64,000 nucleotides of DNA, taken from assembly GCA_916700875.1 (NCBI GenBank), contig CAKAKS010000034.1:15958695-16022694 (forward strand). Direction: 5' to 3'. The stretch comes from Sebastes aleutianus (taxonomy: Eukaryota > Chordata > Actinopteri > Perciformes > Sebastidae). The translations under genes and the position numbers were made by a program. Below are positions 12,299-24,715 of this stretch, piece after piece (the first letter of the stretch is position 1; each line of letters opens with the position of its first letter). Below the pieces are notes generated by a model. That model saw only the letters and a program-made list of their open reading frames with translations. It had not been told where the DNA came from and searched no databases.

Positions 12299-12368
12299 TT
12301 CTGTGAGACCTTTCCGATTCCCCCCCTTCTGGCTGGATGATGGGTGTGATCCTCCAGACTTAAAGTGA
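12299..12368 (+). CDS. Alternative last exon E, copy 2
   Basis: After TTGTAG. In the phase shared by T, S and E it encodes S-V-R-P-F-R-F-P-P-F-W-L-D-D and ends P-D-L-K-stop (TGA 12366-12368). It is a diverged copy of S plus its acceptor, so T or S could splice to it in place of P. In copies 5 and 6 it is the only last exon. Confidence 0.45.
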
Positions 12369-12936
12369 TTCAAAGGCCACGTAAAAGGTGCGTGGATTTC
12401 CTCTCAATCAATGTAAATTTTCTTCTTAAAAATGATTTGTAGAAATCTGTCCATCTACGCACATATGACTTTTTTAAATTAAATTAAGTTCTATTTAATC
12501 AGACGTTCACTTTTTTTATTTCACCGGCTACACTATTGATAACTCATGGACTCTATTAAATTAATTTAAAATGTTAAATTCTATTTTATAACTCTCAAGC
12601 TTTTGGGGGTAATACAAACTAATTAGGCTTTCCTTGGTGCACTTCTTTGCTGTCAAAAATTCAGTTGTCTTTCATGCATGGCTTTTTCTTACAAAACTAT
12701 ATTTAAATGTTAAACGCACACTCATTTAGTCAGAATAAATGCAGCTATGGTGTGGTGGACTTTATTTTGCCAGTTCATTATTTTAGACCTATATTTATAT
12801 TTGCATATTTTATATCATTGCATTATTTGTCCATTGTCTTTACGTCTTTATAATGCTACATATAACTGGATGAGGTCATTATGAGATTTAGTGGTTTTAA
12901 GTAACTCTTAAACTTTTCTGCTTGTATTTCTCACAG

Positions 12937-13025
12937 TCAGTCTCACAGAAGGAGGAGGAGGGGGACGCAGATTCACTGAAGACAACTCCACCTTCTAGAT
13001 GAACCTGCAAAGCATCCTTAATGCC
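12937..13025 (+). other. Exon F, probable 3' UTR exon, copy 2
   Basis: Same acceptor and GGA-rich start as at 3545, here without the family A element that interrupts copy 1. The end is uncertain. Confidence 0.35.
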
Positions 13026-13433
13026 TTTTTGGTATACAGCCATGCTAGCAGCTCTGTGAGGTTGTACTTGGCCACAAACAAACTGACACACATGTCACGA
13101 AGAACAAGTGAATGTGAATGATGGCATTCCTTAAATTGTTTTCCTTTTTAAATTTGAGGCAGCTATTCTTCTGTGTCATCTAGACCACACTACCTCTTGG
13201 TTATTGGCCATCTATCCCTCTTTCTAATAACATAGTATTAGAAAGCATCTCTACTGATTTCCACACATACAGAGGATGCATAACTACCATCCGATGGGCT
13301 GTAGTGTGGGGCTTAGCCTGATAAGCCTAAACCCCACACTACAATCCAGTCAGATTTAAGAAGAAGTGTAACAAGCAAAAATTAGGACAATCAACATAAA
13401 TGTGGACATGGGTCCAGTTTGTATAATATAAAT

Positions 13434-13978
13434 CAGTGTTTCCCAAACGTTTTTCTGGGGACCCCCTTTTTAAAAATGACAAACTATCGCAACCCAATTC
13501 ATCTATGAATCGCAAAAAGAGCGAATTAGTGCATAAATGAACGCTCCCGACCATTTTTACTGCCATTTCCCCATCAGTTTATATCATCTTGAATAGATAA
13601 ACCAGCCATTTCGAAGAGATATACGTTTGATAAATCACAACTCCCGTCACAGCAATCACATTTCTATTTTTAGAAATAAGACCAAATAAATGCATTTAGG
13701 TTGAGTCAAACAAACAGAATGCACGCTAGCCTTTCATATTAGATTCAATGTTATAAGTAGATTCAATGTTAGTAATATTATATTAGATTTAGTGTTATAA
13801 GTAGGCAACAATTATCAGAACAATACAAACATTCAGGCTCCCTCATGTGGCTCAAAGTTCTACTGCAGATATAAATGTTAAATAAAAGGCTATGTAAGAA
13901 ATTCTACTAATTTATTTGGCCCTAATAAAATCTCCAGTGAACGTCCTGTGGGTGCGACCCAGTCTTTGGGAATAACTG
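13434..13978. mobile_element. hAT-like MITE, family B
   Basis: CAGTGTTTCCCAAACG at the start, CTTTGGGAATAACTG at the end, in an ATATAT target. It brings AATAAA motifs near 13685 and 13879. Non-autonomous. Confidence 0.65.
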
Positions 13979-14385
13979 ATATATATTATAAGCATACTTT
14001 CTTATTATTAATCTTTATTTAGGTACTGGACACTAATGTAAATAAGAATAATAAGTAAATAAAGTATATTTTTGATATGTTGTTTTTTTTTTGTTGATGA
14101 TGAGATGTCCTGATTTTTGTTTTGTTGTTAGAGTATACAAATGTAATTTGCAGTAAGAAATCATCTGTTGTAAAAAAAGAAGACAATCCAGTAATGTCAG
14201 AGTTCATGTTCTGTTCTCTGGATTCTGTGGCAGTCATTAAAATGATTGAAAATCTATCTCTGTGCCTTTAATTTTTGACACCACCTGATTAGTCTTAGCC
14301 AACATTTACAAACAGCACATTTGCATTCACTCAATAAATTACAATATTCATAAAAAAAAAGCAACATTTGATGAACATTATTTGT
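13979..14385. other. AT-rich spacer
   Basis: Same sequence class as 4808-5234. I see no gene signal. Confidence 0.5.
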
Positions 14386-14847
14386 TTAAGGTAAAGGGTG
14401 TAGGATCAGGCGGTATCTAGCGGTGAGGTGAGGAGATTGCAACCAACTGAAGCCTCTCCCGTGTGCCAAGCGTGTTGGAGAGCTACGGTGGCCGGCGCAA
14501 AAACGTGAATGGCCCTCACTAGAGCCATTTGGAGCAGAGCCAGTGCGTAGTGTGTGTGTGTGTGTACGTGGGAAGTGAGTGGGGTTATCGACTCTGGCCC
14601 AAGCAGGAAAAGTTAACAGAGTTTGGTTTGTCCGTTCTGGGCTACTGTAGAAACATGGCGGTGCAACATGGAGGACTCCGTGGAGAGGACGCGCTCCCTA
14701 TGTAGATATAAACGGCTCATTCTAAGCTAACAAAAACACAACAATTCTTATTATCAGGTAATTATACACCAAAGAAAACATACTTATTAATATTATATTC
14801 AATTTCTGCCAATATATCCCCCTAATTGTTACACACTGGTCCTTTAA
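14386..14847. mobile_element. TTAA MITE, family C
   Basis: As at 5235, with a (GT)n run at about 14549-14564. TTAA at both ends. Confidence 0.65.
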
Positions 14848-15047
14848 GACATACAAAGACCATGAATCCTATTTTCCATACATTTTCTTTATTGGTCGGT
14901 TGACCTATGGAGCTTCCCCACTGTTGCTCTTTAAAATAATAATAGTAGTTTTGTGACTTGTTGTTCCTTCCTCTTCTGCTACGCACAAGAAGATCACCTC
15001 TAATTCAATGTGCAAGGATGAACGGTGGTATCTGTTTTTTCTCTCAG

Positions 15048-15118
15048 AGATGGTGGACCAACATGAACCAAGGAAGTCTGAATAATCACCATTCTGTACA
15101 AGAACTTCAAGAACAGAG
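15048..15118 (+). other. Exon-like island X (beta), copy 3
   Basis: 71 nt after TTCTCTCTCAG-like tract, donor GTATGC. Same frame problems as at 7445. Confidence 0.4.
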
Positions 15119-15404
15119 GTATGCTTTTAACGCTTTTTGATCACCTTTTTTTAGTGGAATTAAAAAAGGAGCCGAAGCTGAGCCACAATGGCACTAGAGT
15201 TAACAACAATTTGTGTACCTAATTTGGGAAGAGACTAGTACGAGAGTATTCTTTACATTGAGGTATTTCTACGTTTATTTGTAAAGCAAGTACATAATCT
15301 GAAAACTTCTTCTACCACTGACTAACAACAGTATGTGAAAACAGCATTTTCACATACCCAATATTGACTTTGCCAAATATTATGTTGCAGAAGATCTAGT
15401 ATAA

Positions 15405-15552
15405 GTAGAGTATAAATATGCAGTGTAAATACAGTATAAATATGCAGAGATATCAGAGATATACCACGTAAGTACGTGACATGCGCACATCATGTACGCA
15501 CGTGTACGCATGTCACATATTTACGGCACATGTACACATGTGCTACAGAGAG
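15405..15552 (+). promoter_or_regulatory. Beta-class promoter, copy 3
   Basis: TATAAATA at 15411-15418 and 15434-15441, with a degenerate TGTAAATA between them. The ACGTGACATGCGCAC / GTGTACGCATGTCAC inverted pair follows at about 15473-15515. Confidence 0.45.
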
Positions 15553-17966
15553 ATGGCGACTCATTTAGAGGTGGACATTTTTGCAAATTTTAACCAGAAA
15601 TGAACGAGCGTATAAGTGTTGAGTATGAAGTAAAATAGAGAAGTTTGTGATTCAGTTTTGTCAGTAGCTAGGGAGGTTCCCGTTTGTACTTTAATGTGAA
15701 TTGGTGTTGGATGAATCGACTCGATGTGCCGTTGACTTTAGCAACTTAGCTTGTCGGAGTAATTCAAATTAATTTACAGCCTTGTTCAGTCAGTCAGTTC
15801 TTGTTACGCTGGAAAAGTTTGATACTGTAATATGGCAAATATATTATACTCCAGTATTAGTTTCACAATGTCTGTTTTATGATATTGCAGATTTCTTAAG
15901 TTGTTTGTATTTGGATGTGGATTGCCTATTGAATTGCTGGGCCCTTTTCACGGTAGACATTTTGACTTTTCACAGTAGGAAAAGCATAGGTGTCAATAAT
16001 GAAATTAATGATGGCTGAATTCCATTTTGAATTATCACTCTCACTGGAACACTTGAATATAACAGAGCCATCCTTTGTGTTTGTAAAATAGGCGTTGGTG
16101 TAATGGATACCAAACTTGTGACCTTAGTGATGCTGAGTGAATGAACCCTTTGATGATGGTTCTATGAATGTCATTTACAATCTCCACAGGTTGTCTGGTA
16201 AGAACATGAATATGATGACGATGTATCAATTAGTCCAGGTCACACACACTCTCTTTGAGATACCACTCATGTATTGATTGAAGATGGTTTTTAAATCCTT
16301 TTGTGAATAGTGTGGATAGTGGTTACTAAATACAGAAAATAAAATAGAAAACATGAGCAGGTATTAGTAACATGAAGTAATAATAAAACACAGTATTGTA
16401 TGTAATTAAATGTAAGCTAAACAGTTTAAAACAGGAATAAACGGAAGAGAACGCAGCCTTCTCAACTATAAGGGAGCGTCAACAAATAACAGACTCAGGC
16501 TCTCATGCAGTTCAATGAGCAGAGTGCACACAGAGGGTGATATGATGAATTGTGCGACGGTCCCTTAATGACGGCCGCATATGCCCGTTCACTGCGCTGT
16601 TCTAACTTAAATGATGTTGACACAGAAACACACAACTTATCATTCAAACTCTTATAGACAAACGAGTATGAGTATTATGACATGATACAGGTGACTTTAG
16701 AATTATTATAACGATGCAGTTACTAAACAATAGACAACTATTACAAATACTCACTTTCTCATGGACGCACAGGAAAGACCATATCAATAATAAATAGAAA
16801 AGAGTCCAGAAAGGTGCAACACTGATACTGAGCTGAGTTGGAGGACAAATGAGGCTTGCGATCTGCGCAGAAGGTGATTGGAATAACAGCACTCTCTGAT
16901 CATGTGAAGACCATGCGCCAAGCCACAGGCTATTGGTCCGTGCATGTGATCAATGCATGGGCTGGTGAGGGGATGCTTTTGGGTTAAACTGCTGCACCTT
17001 CTGAACAGTGTTACTAGTAACACCTGTGCTTTTCCTACTATAACAAGTCACAATGTCTGCTGTGAGAAAGGCCTACAGTATTGAATCACAGTCAAGTGGG
17101 TTTGTTTGAAACATTAGCATTGCTGGGATGTTGAGGAATTCAATATTAATTTAAACAAGTTGCTGTTAAAGTGGTGCAATTTGGTATCGTAATATTGGAA
17201 TTATATATTCATAATGACTTTTTGATGATATTGCAGATTTCCGTTGAGTGTGTCGACGATGCTCGTGGATTTCCGGGGGTGATCGTCTATGAAGATAAAA
17301 CCTTCCCCATTCGTTCTCAACAAGTAGGTTAATACCATTTAGTTTGAAGTGCACAGTTGAAATATTTTGTGAACAAACTTTTAGAAAACTTCAGTAAGAC
17401 AAATCCAAATACACCTATTTGGGATTGGGGAGGAGTAGTGCAGCGTGAAAAGTACTGTCAATACCACAGCTACAGTGCATGTGAACATCCACTCTATCTA
17501 ATCATGTTTTACAGCTGCAGTCTGAGAAGTACATCATTTTAATCTACTACATCAACTTTATTTTCTGTTAACATGTTGAAATAACGAAACAACTGACATA
17601 AACATACATGCACAAGTGTTACAAGTACGAACTGAATGAATCGAGTTGTGTGTGTTAAAAATATTAGCCATGTTAGCCTGGCCAACAGGGTAAATTAATT
17701 TAGAAATGCATTGAAGCACATGTTGATGTCACAATTGTAACAATGAATTTCATAATGTTACAGATTGACAGTGTGAATGTTGTGGTGAATAACACTCTCC
17801 CTCAACAAGTAAGGTTTCAACTAGTTAGTTTTAAGTGTACATTGAAAGTGACATTTTTCTTATACAATGGATATATTTTGATGTAGTTTTATTTATGAGT
17901 TTTTTTTCCTTGCATGGCTAGGAGACTGATTTTGGTGCTGGACATGGACCTCAAAGGTTAGTGTAG
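15553..17966 (+). pseudogene. Array gene copy 3 (beta), truncated at the 3' side
   Basis: Exons M 15553-15570 (MATHLE, weak donor GTGGAC), B 17237-17323, I 17764-17808, T2 17922-17956 (E-T-D-F-G-A-G-H-G-P-Q). All are in frame, but no S, E, P or F exon follows before the next X island. Reading past T2 meets TAG at 17964-17966 after only Arg-Leu-Val, so a short product of about 64 residues from a retained intron is possible. The missing half matches copy 7, which is cut at the same place. B carries D-A-R-G where most copies have D-A-D-G. Confidence 0.5.
16082..17007. mobile_element. Solo LTR, 926 bp, copy 3
   Basis: Same element, position and GTGTT target duplication (16077-16081 and 17008-17012) as at 8478. 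The insertion therefore predates the last exchange between copies 2 and 3. Confidence 0.75.
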
Positions 17967-18010
17967 TTTACAGACATAGCCACTGTACTTTGCACAGCAA
18001 TGTCTTACTT

Positions 18011-18500
18011 TATAGAGGACCTGTTATGCTCATCTTCAGGTTCATACTTGTATTTTGGGTTTCTACTAGGACATGTTTACATGCTTTAAAGTGGCAGTAA
18101 GCAGTATATTTTTGGCATCATTGGGCAAAAATTCCATAATAATCTTTCAGCATATTGTAATTCAAGTGTTCTGAGAGAAAACTAGACTTCTGCACCTCCT
18201 CAGAGCTCTGTTTTCAGGCTTTAGAAAAACTAGCCTGTGACGGGAGACCTTGGCCAATCACAGGTCATTTCAGAGAGAGCGAGCGTTCCTATTGGCTGTT
18301 CATTCAACAGAGCCAGCTGTCAATCATTCGCAACCTCCGATCAAACAGTCAAACTAGGCAGCGCTGATCAAATATCAAATATGATATTCTGTTACCGCAA
18401 TGCCTATTTTTCGCCTCAAATGTTTTCAGAATCATCTTGTAATGTACTGTTTAGCTGTAAAATGAGAAAGTTTGTGACCTGGCAGCCATGTTGAGATAAG
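18011..18500. mobile_element. Fragments of TTAA elements H and D
   Basis: Family H (TATAGAGGACC...) begins at 18011 and is interrupted at TTAA 18086 by one end of family D (TTTAAAGTGGCAGTAAGC). Both are cut short near 18500. Copy 6 holds fuller versions (40897-42173). Confidence 0.55.
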
Positions 18501-18762
18501 TTGAGGAAACATGGTCTTAATACGCAATACTGACACCCACTTGAAAAGAATTTAGGTGAGTGAACAGGCTGCACTATAGAAGCACTTGTGAGTGAATAAA
18601 GAAACAGGTTAAACTGTGATCCATTTCCTTTTCTTCATGTCCTCTATTATAATTATTTTGCACACATTTCACTTTTTCAATTCTTCATTATGCTGCACCA
18701 TTAAGCTAACACAATACATCACATGGTAACATTTATGTTTAATATTGTACATGGTCCCTTAT

Positions 18763-18862
18763 GGTACGTGTCCACAGGGGCGATAAAAAACGCCCCTGTG
18801 GACACGTACCAATAGACAATGAATGGGGGGCGTGGAAAGCACGCAGCCTGTGGACACGTACC
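18763..18862. mobile_element. 100-bp inverted-repeat element
   Basis: GGTACGTGTCCACAGGGGCG is followed after 8 nt by its exact complement (18791-18810), and a third arm CCTGTGGACACGTACC closes the element. The block is absent at the matching site in copy 7 (about 51088), so it is a recent insertion. Confidence 0.6.
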
Positions 18863-20251
18863 GTCACAAATACAATCAAATATGAGCAGTTATAATAATA
18901 ATAAATATGAAACTTATTAAGTGTTTCTTTTGTGGGTAGAATTTTTGAGAACTGTCCAGTTCCTGTCATGTGTTGAGTCCCGAATGTCAGATGTGCCTTC
19001 ACAGGGTTTACATGTAATGCATTTAAGCCATCCATCCATCTCATGACAACAGGCTAAAAAATGGTGAAGAAAAAAATGTGAATTGTAGTGTGATTGATAT
19101 TATGAGGGTTTTCTTGTGTAACTGTAACATTTCAATGTTTGTATGTATTGTGCGTCCTTTCTATTTTGATAGGTCACAGTGACATAGCAGGATGTGGGTG
19201 ACAACTTGTGCTGATGATGATTTTATGTTGCATCCTGTTACATAGAAAGATAGGCTGTAGTGCTTTCTGCACTAAGGTGTCCTAAACATCTGCACTTAAT
19301 GCACTGCTGAAGGAGATTCTCCAACATGACAAACCACAATAGCTTAACCAAACTTTAGTCTGATGTCATTTATCATCAGTCATTCTTAACAGACAGATAT
19401 CTATTTGACTAGTGATGTATGCTGCAGAAATTATTAATCCCTTTGAGGCAAATTAGTGATTTTGGGCTGCAGTATTAAAATAAAAATGACATGACTTTTC
19501 GTTACTTGTTATAACACCACTTTTGAATGCCATTATTATATTTGAAAATTATAGATTCATGTCAAGTATGCCACTAATGTTATAATATCAGCTAAACTGG
19601 TCCATCCTTCTATAGAAAACTAATTACATTCACTTAGAAGTTGACTTTTCTCTGACAAAAAGAAACATAATCAATCAGTCAATTATTGTTTTTATGTAGA
19701 AACAATTTATGTGTGATTATGTTTGGTACAAACTTACTACAAATAGAAACCTGCTGTTACAGGTTTGCTTGCTTTGATCTGATATGATATGATGGACTAT
19801 TTCATTAGCCTATATGGTTGCCTTAAATTCATGCTGAGTCATTATTATAAACATGGATTAAGCTTTGTATGAATAAAGCATTTCCAATTTTGATAATTTT
19901 CAAAAACTCACAAGGGAAAATTATGCTTATACACAGCTGTCCTTAATAGAAAAAACACAGCAGTGGTAATTTTAATGATATACACCACAGATACTTCTTC
20001 TGCAGAATGTCGGTTGTGTGGGAGGTTGCACCTCCTTTCCTTTGTGAACTGCAGTTGTGGTTTTGCTAAGTGGAAACTTAGTCAGTCTTTCATTTTTGCT
20101 CATCACCATAGACAAGAAGCCCTCTTCTTGGCCTATGAAATGATCTTAGATGGTATAATTCAGAAGACATCACTAAAAGAGGTCTAATAGACATAGATTT
20201 CTCTGATCCAACCAACCAAGGATGGATATCTTTTTTTTTTCTTTCTCTTAG
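18863..20251. other. Spacer before alpha unit
   Basis: From about 19255 this matches 58070-59184 closely. I see no supported exon. Positions 20139-20170 (ATGATCTTAGATGG...) match the region before the X islands at 27062 and 31506. Confidence 0.5.
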
Positions 20252-20324
20252 CTGAGATGTTGAACCAACGTGAACAGAGCAAAGGTACAGAACCCACGTT
20301 CTGTACAAGGATCTCAAGAAAAAG
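20252..20324 (+). other. Exon-like island X, copy 4
   Basis: 73 nt after CTTTCTCTTAG, donor GTATGA. Open in one frame (E-M-L-N-Q-R-E-Q-S-K-G). A second frame ends L-Y-K-D-L-K-K-K, matching V-L-Y-K-E-L-K-K at 27062-27143, so the two halves of the ancestral frame are now out of register. Confidence 0.4.
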
Positions 20325-21099
20325 GTATGATTCTTGTTCATGTTTTGGGGGGGATGAAGAACAATTTGATGTACTTTGTCTGGGAACACATGTTGAATCA
20401 TGTGTCATCAGCGTATAGGGAATACCGAGTTGAAAACGTGCTTTTAAGTTATCAGGCAGAGAGATACTTTTATATTTATTATTATATTATTAATAATTTT
20501 TCACAGTGACTTATTTTAAAACGTAACAATGTTTTAGTTCGTAAGATAAATTGGTAAGAGATTCTTCCTTCTGTAATAAAAAAAAGTCTGACACAAATGA
20601 AAAACAGTTATCAGAAATAACCCAACAAGGAAAAGGTTTCATGTAATTATTTAAACAGCATTTTGACAGTCTCAACATTGCTGTACATTAATTAATACAA
20701 TATTGGATATAATAGGTTACACATACATTCACTTAGACCCCTGAGGGGTCATAAACCCTGTTAGAACAAACTTAGAAAACTTCAATAAGAGAAGTCCAAA
20801 TAAACTTATTTGGGATTTGGGAGGACTAGTGCTGCGTAAAAAGTGGTAGTTTTGATATTTTTTATGAAAGGAGAGAGTTATATTTTCATAGTGAGTGTTA
20901 TTTTAAAAATAAATCATGTTTTAGCTTCTAAGAAAAATTAATCAGATTCTTCCATCTGTAATAAAAACAACAAAATCTGACACATTATGAAAAACAGTAA
21001 CCTAGAATAACCCAGCAAAGCATAAGGTTTCATGTAATTCTTTCAATGGTATTTTGACAGTTTCAAACCTGCTGTACACTAATTAATACAATATTGCGT

Positions 21100-21326
21100 A
21101 AAATATGTAAAACTAACATGGTCTGACTCCACCATGCTGGTACGACGTACATTTGAGTCAAGGCCTATAGAAGGAGGCTGGGACACGTTTCATCAATACG
21201 TCATAGCTTTAGTATCACACATGCGCAGTAAAATCTGGTCTGCACCCGCCGAAATTGAGACAAACAAAACGCATGACCAAAGCTTCAGTTAGTTACACTG
21301 CGCATGTGTCATAACGGGAAAAGAAA
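21100..21326 (+). promoter_or_regulatory. Alpha-class promoter, copy 4
   Basis: Contains TACGTCAT (about 21201), CATGCGCAG (about 21221) and CTGCGCATGTG (about 21299), like 32041-32323. No TATA box near the start exon. Confidence 0.4.
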
Positions 21327-24167
21327 ATGGCAGGCGTCGAGGAAATAACCCATGTAGGTTTATTAAACATTTTATGCTGAAATGAACATACCTGTACAAG
21401 TATTAGATAAAGTATGTGGAAGAGGTAAAAGTAAAGTAGTCACTGTTTGTATTTGGATTGACTTGGTGAACTGATTGAATCAAGTCGAGTGTGTTTGTTT
21501 GAAACATTAGCATTGCTAGCATGTTGAGGAATTTGGCATTGATTTAAGCACCTTGCTCTTAAAGTGGTAGTTTGGTATTGCAATGTGGGAATTACATAAT
21601 CATTTCCTAATTTGGCACATCTATCTATTTATATATGTCATTATCGTAATACGTTTTTGATGATATTGGAAACTTCCATCGAGTGTGTGGACAATGCTGA
21701 TGTATTTCCTGGTGTGATCGTCTACGGCGATAAAACGTTCCCTATTCCTTCTCAACAAGTAGGTTTATACTATTTAGATTGAACTGCACAGTCAAAGAAA
21801 TATTGTACTGTCCACACCACAATCATGTTTTACAGCTGGAGTCTGTGAGAAATACTTCATTACACTACACTCACTTTATTTTCCGTTAACATGTTGAAAT
21901 AACTGAACAACTGACATAAACATACATGCACAAGTGTTACAAGTACGTCCAACAACTGCAGCTTTAATAGTTACAGTTTGTGTCTGTGCGTGTGCAGAAT
22001 CAGTGAACTGAATGAATCAGAGTTGTGTGTGCTAACAACATTAGCAATGTTAGCCTAGCCAACAGGGGAAATACATTTTTGAAATGCATTGAAGCACATG
22101 TTGATGTCACAACTGTAACAATGAATTTCATAATGTTACAGATTGACAATGTGAATGGTGAATAACACTCTCCCTCAACAAGTAAGGTTTCAACTAGTTA
22201 GTTTTAAGTGTACATTGAAAGTGACATTTTTTCTTATACAATGGATATATTTTGATGTAGTTTGATCAGGGTTTTTCCTGCATAGAGAATTAGTATTAGA
22301 TAAAGTATGTGGAAGAAGTAAAAGTAAAGTACTGTGGTTTGGGAAGTCACTGTTTGTATTTGGATGTGGATTGACTTGGTGAACTGATTGAATCAAGTCG
22401 AGTGTGTTCGTTTGAAACATTAGCATTGCTAGTATGTTGTGGAATTCGGCATTGATTTAAGCACCTTGCTCTTAAAGTGGTAGTTTGGTATTGAAATGTG
22501 GGAATTATATGATAATTTCCCAATTTGGTACATCTATCTATTTATATATGTCAGGATCGTAATACATTTTTTGAATTGCAGATTTCTATCGAGTGTGTGG
22601 ACAATTGTGATGGATTTCCTGGTGAGGTCGTCTATGACGATATATCCTACCCCATTCCGTCTCAATATGTAAGATTTATATCATTTAATAAGAAGTGCAG
22701 GGTTGAAATCTATATAAATGTATGGTCTCAAATAAAACATTTGAATGTAGTGCATGTTATGCATTTTGTTTGTTTTTTTCTTGCATGGCCAGGATACCAT
22801 AGAGCGGACTGCTTCTGGTAATGGACAAAGCCCTTACAGGTTAGACAAAGCATAACATAGACATGGAGGCATTAAGACAAGATAAAAGCAACACTATAGG
22901 CATTATGAAAATACAATATAAAAGACACACATAAATAGGATTCAAAAGCTACAGCTGTCTGGTTCACATTTTTCTTTTGAGCCTACTGAAGAACTCAAAT
23001 TTCTCTAAATCCTGCTGAGACATAAGTCCTTTAATTCATAACACATTTTTAAGGTGGTAGTAGGCTCATTTTGTAATTCACTTCATGCAGATGCTAAAAT
23101 GTAGGTCTGAGTCTGTACTGCGTCAAGATTTCTGGCTTGGTTTGTGGTCTTTAGCAACTGAATCTGATTGTTTTAGTAATATTCTCATCAATATCTGTTA
23201 GCAGTTGCATAGAAAGATAGGTCAAATAGATACGTTTAGCCTGTTGAATACAGGCTAAACGTATCTATTTGACCTATCTTTCTATGCAACTGCTGTACTG
23301 TAGCTCTGTGAGACCTTTCCCATTGGCCCGTTATGAGATTGAGGACCCTGCCACACTGGATATCTATCCTCCAGAGAATGCCAGGTAAAAAAAGATCTTC
23401 TTTCAATCTACAGTTGCATGAGGGTGATAATCAAATGGCTTGCATTGTACCGCTTTCATTAAATTCCAGCTGTTATTTCTGCTTTGCTTTTTCTTGCAAA
23501 CAAATTGCCAAAAATCTAAATTAAGTCTCAGTACAGTTTTTTTGTATAGCATTTGACGCCAGTCCAAAAGGAGTTGTGGACAGTGCAAAAGTCATTTTTT
23601 ATAAGTATTATTTTATACTTTTTGTAGCCAGTCCCTTTTAATTTTTTAACATTTTCTAGGCCTTTTTTTCCATGTATTTCTTAATGAACGATTGATCCAC
23701 ATTTGTTTGTTTTCATAAGGCTACATATTACTGGATGTGATGTTTGTTTGAATACTAGAATTTATTTATTTTGAAACATAACCTCTTTGAAAGATGACAA
23801 CTGTCCTTGTTGTTTCCCCGTTTCCAGGCTTTATGCTATGCTAAACTAGCTACGCCCAGCTTTGCAATTAACGTACAGACACGAGTTGCATTAGTCTTTT
23901 AATCTAATTTGAGATATTGCTTTAAGATTTATCCTGAACTACACTAAATCTTTGATAAATTAGATGAGAAGTTACCAAAAATTCACCTTACATAATGTTT
24001 AATTATCCAACATAAACACTATGTACAGCTCCATCCAGCGCCACTAATCTATCTAATTTACTTGTCTCCCTTTGTGCAACTGTTGTAGTTCTGTGAGACC
24101 TTCCCGATTCCCCCCCTTCTGGCTGGATGAGGAACTTGATGGGTGTGATCCTCCAGATTTAAAGTGA
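21327..24167 (+). pseudogene. Array gene copy 4 (alpha), damaged but possibly rescued by exon skipping
   Basis: M 21327-21353 (MAGVEEITH) is intact with donor GTAGGT. B (21672-21758) has lost its acceptor: TTGCAG is TTGGAA here. I (22142-22181) has a 5-nt deletion that brings a stop into frame. C 22582-22668, T 22793-22839, S 23304-23384 and E 24089-24167 (TGA 24165-24167) are intact. B and I are both phase 0, so skipping both gives M-C-T-S-E, the architecture of copy 1, with 106 residues. E is 9 nt longer in frame than in copy 2 (D-E-E-L-D-G-C). A perfect palindrome sits at the S acceptor. It could be a working gene with two dead exons or a pseudogene. Confidence 0.5.
23200..23294. repeat. 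Perfect 45-bp inverted repeat with 5-nt loop
   Basis: Left arm 23200-23244, loop 23245-23249, right arm 23250-23294. The right arm is the normal sequence before the S exon (present in copies 2 and 8); the left arm is its exact complement and is absent there. It lies just before the S acceptor and spans likely branch-point sequence. Confidence 0.9.
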
Positions 24168-24494
24168 TTCAAAGGCCAAGTAAAAGGTGCGTGGATTTCC
24201 TCTCAATCAATGTAAATTTTCTTCTTAAAAATGATTTGTAGAAATCTGTCCATTTACGCACATATGACTTTTTTAAATTAAATTAAGTTCTATTTAATCA
24301 GACGTTCACTTTTTTTATTTCACCGGCTAGACTATTGATAACTCATGGACTCTATTAAATTAATTTGTTAAATTCTATTTTATAACTCTCAAGCTTTTGG
24401 GGGTAATACAAACTAATTAGGCTTTCCTTGGTGCACTTCTTTGCTGTCAAAAATTCATTTGTCTTTCATGCATTGCTTTTTCTTACAAAACTAT

Positions 24495-24598
24495 ATTTAA
24501 AGGGACTATTTGTAACTTTCAGAATTGCTTGTTAACAGCGACACCTGTGGCCGTGAAATCAACGAAAGTCAGTGTCGGTCTCGCGCTTGCTCGCTCTA
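24495..24598. mobile_element. Truncated TTAA MITE, family A
   Basis: Same TTAA site as the full element in copy 5 (35395). Only the first 100 bp remain; at 24599 it joins sequence that normally lies between S and P, so a recombination deleted the rest. Confidence 0.7.
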
Positions 24599-24715
24599 AA
24601 TACATTTGTTTGTTTTCATAAGGCTACATATTACTGGATGTGATGTTTGTTTGAATACCTGTGATTATAAGATCTGTGGTAGTCACTCTAAACTTCTCTG
24701 TTGCAAATCCCACAG

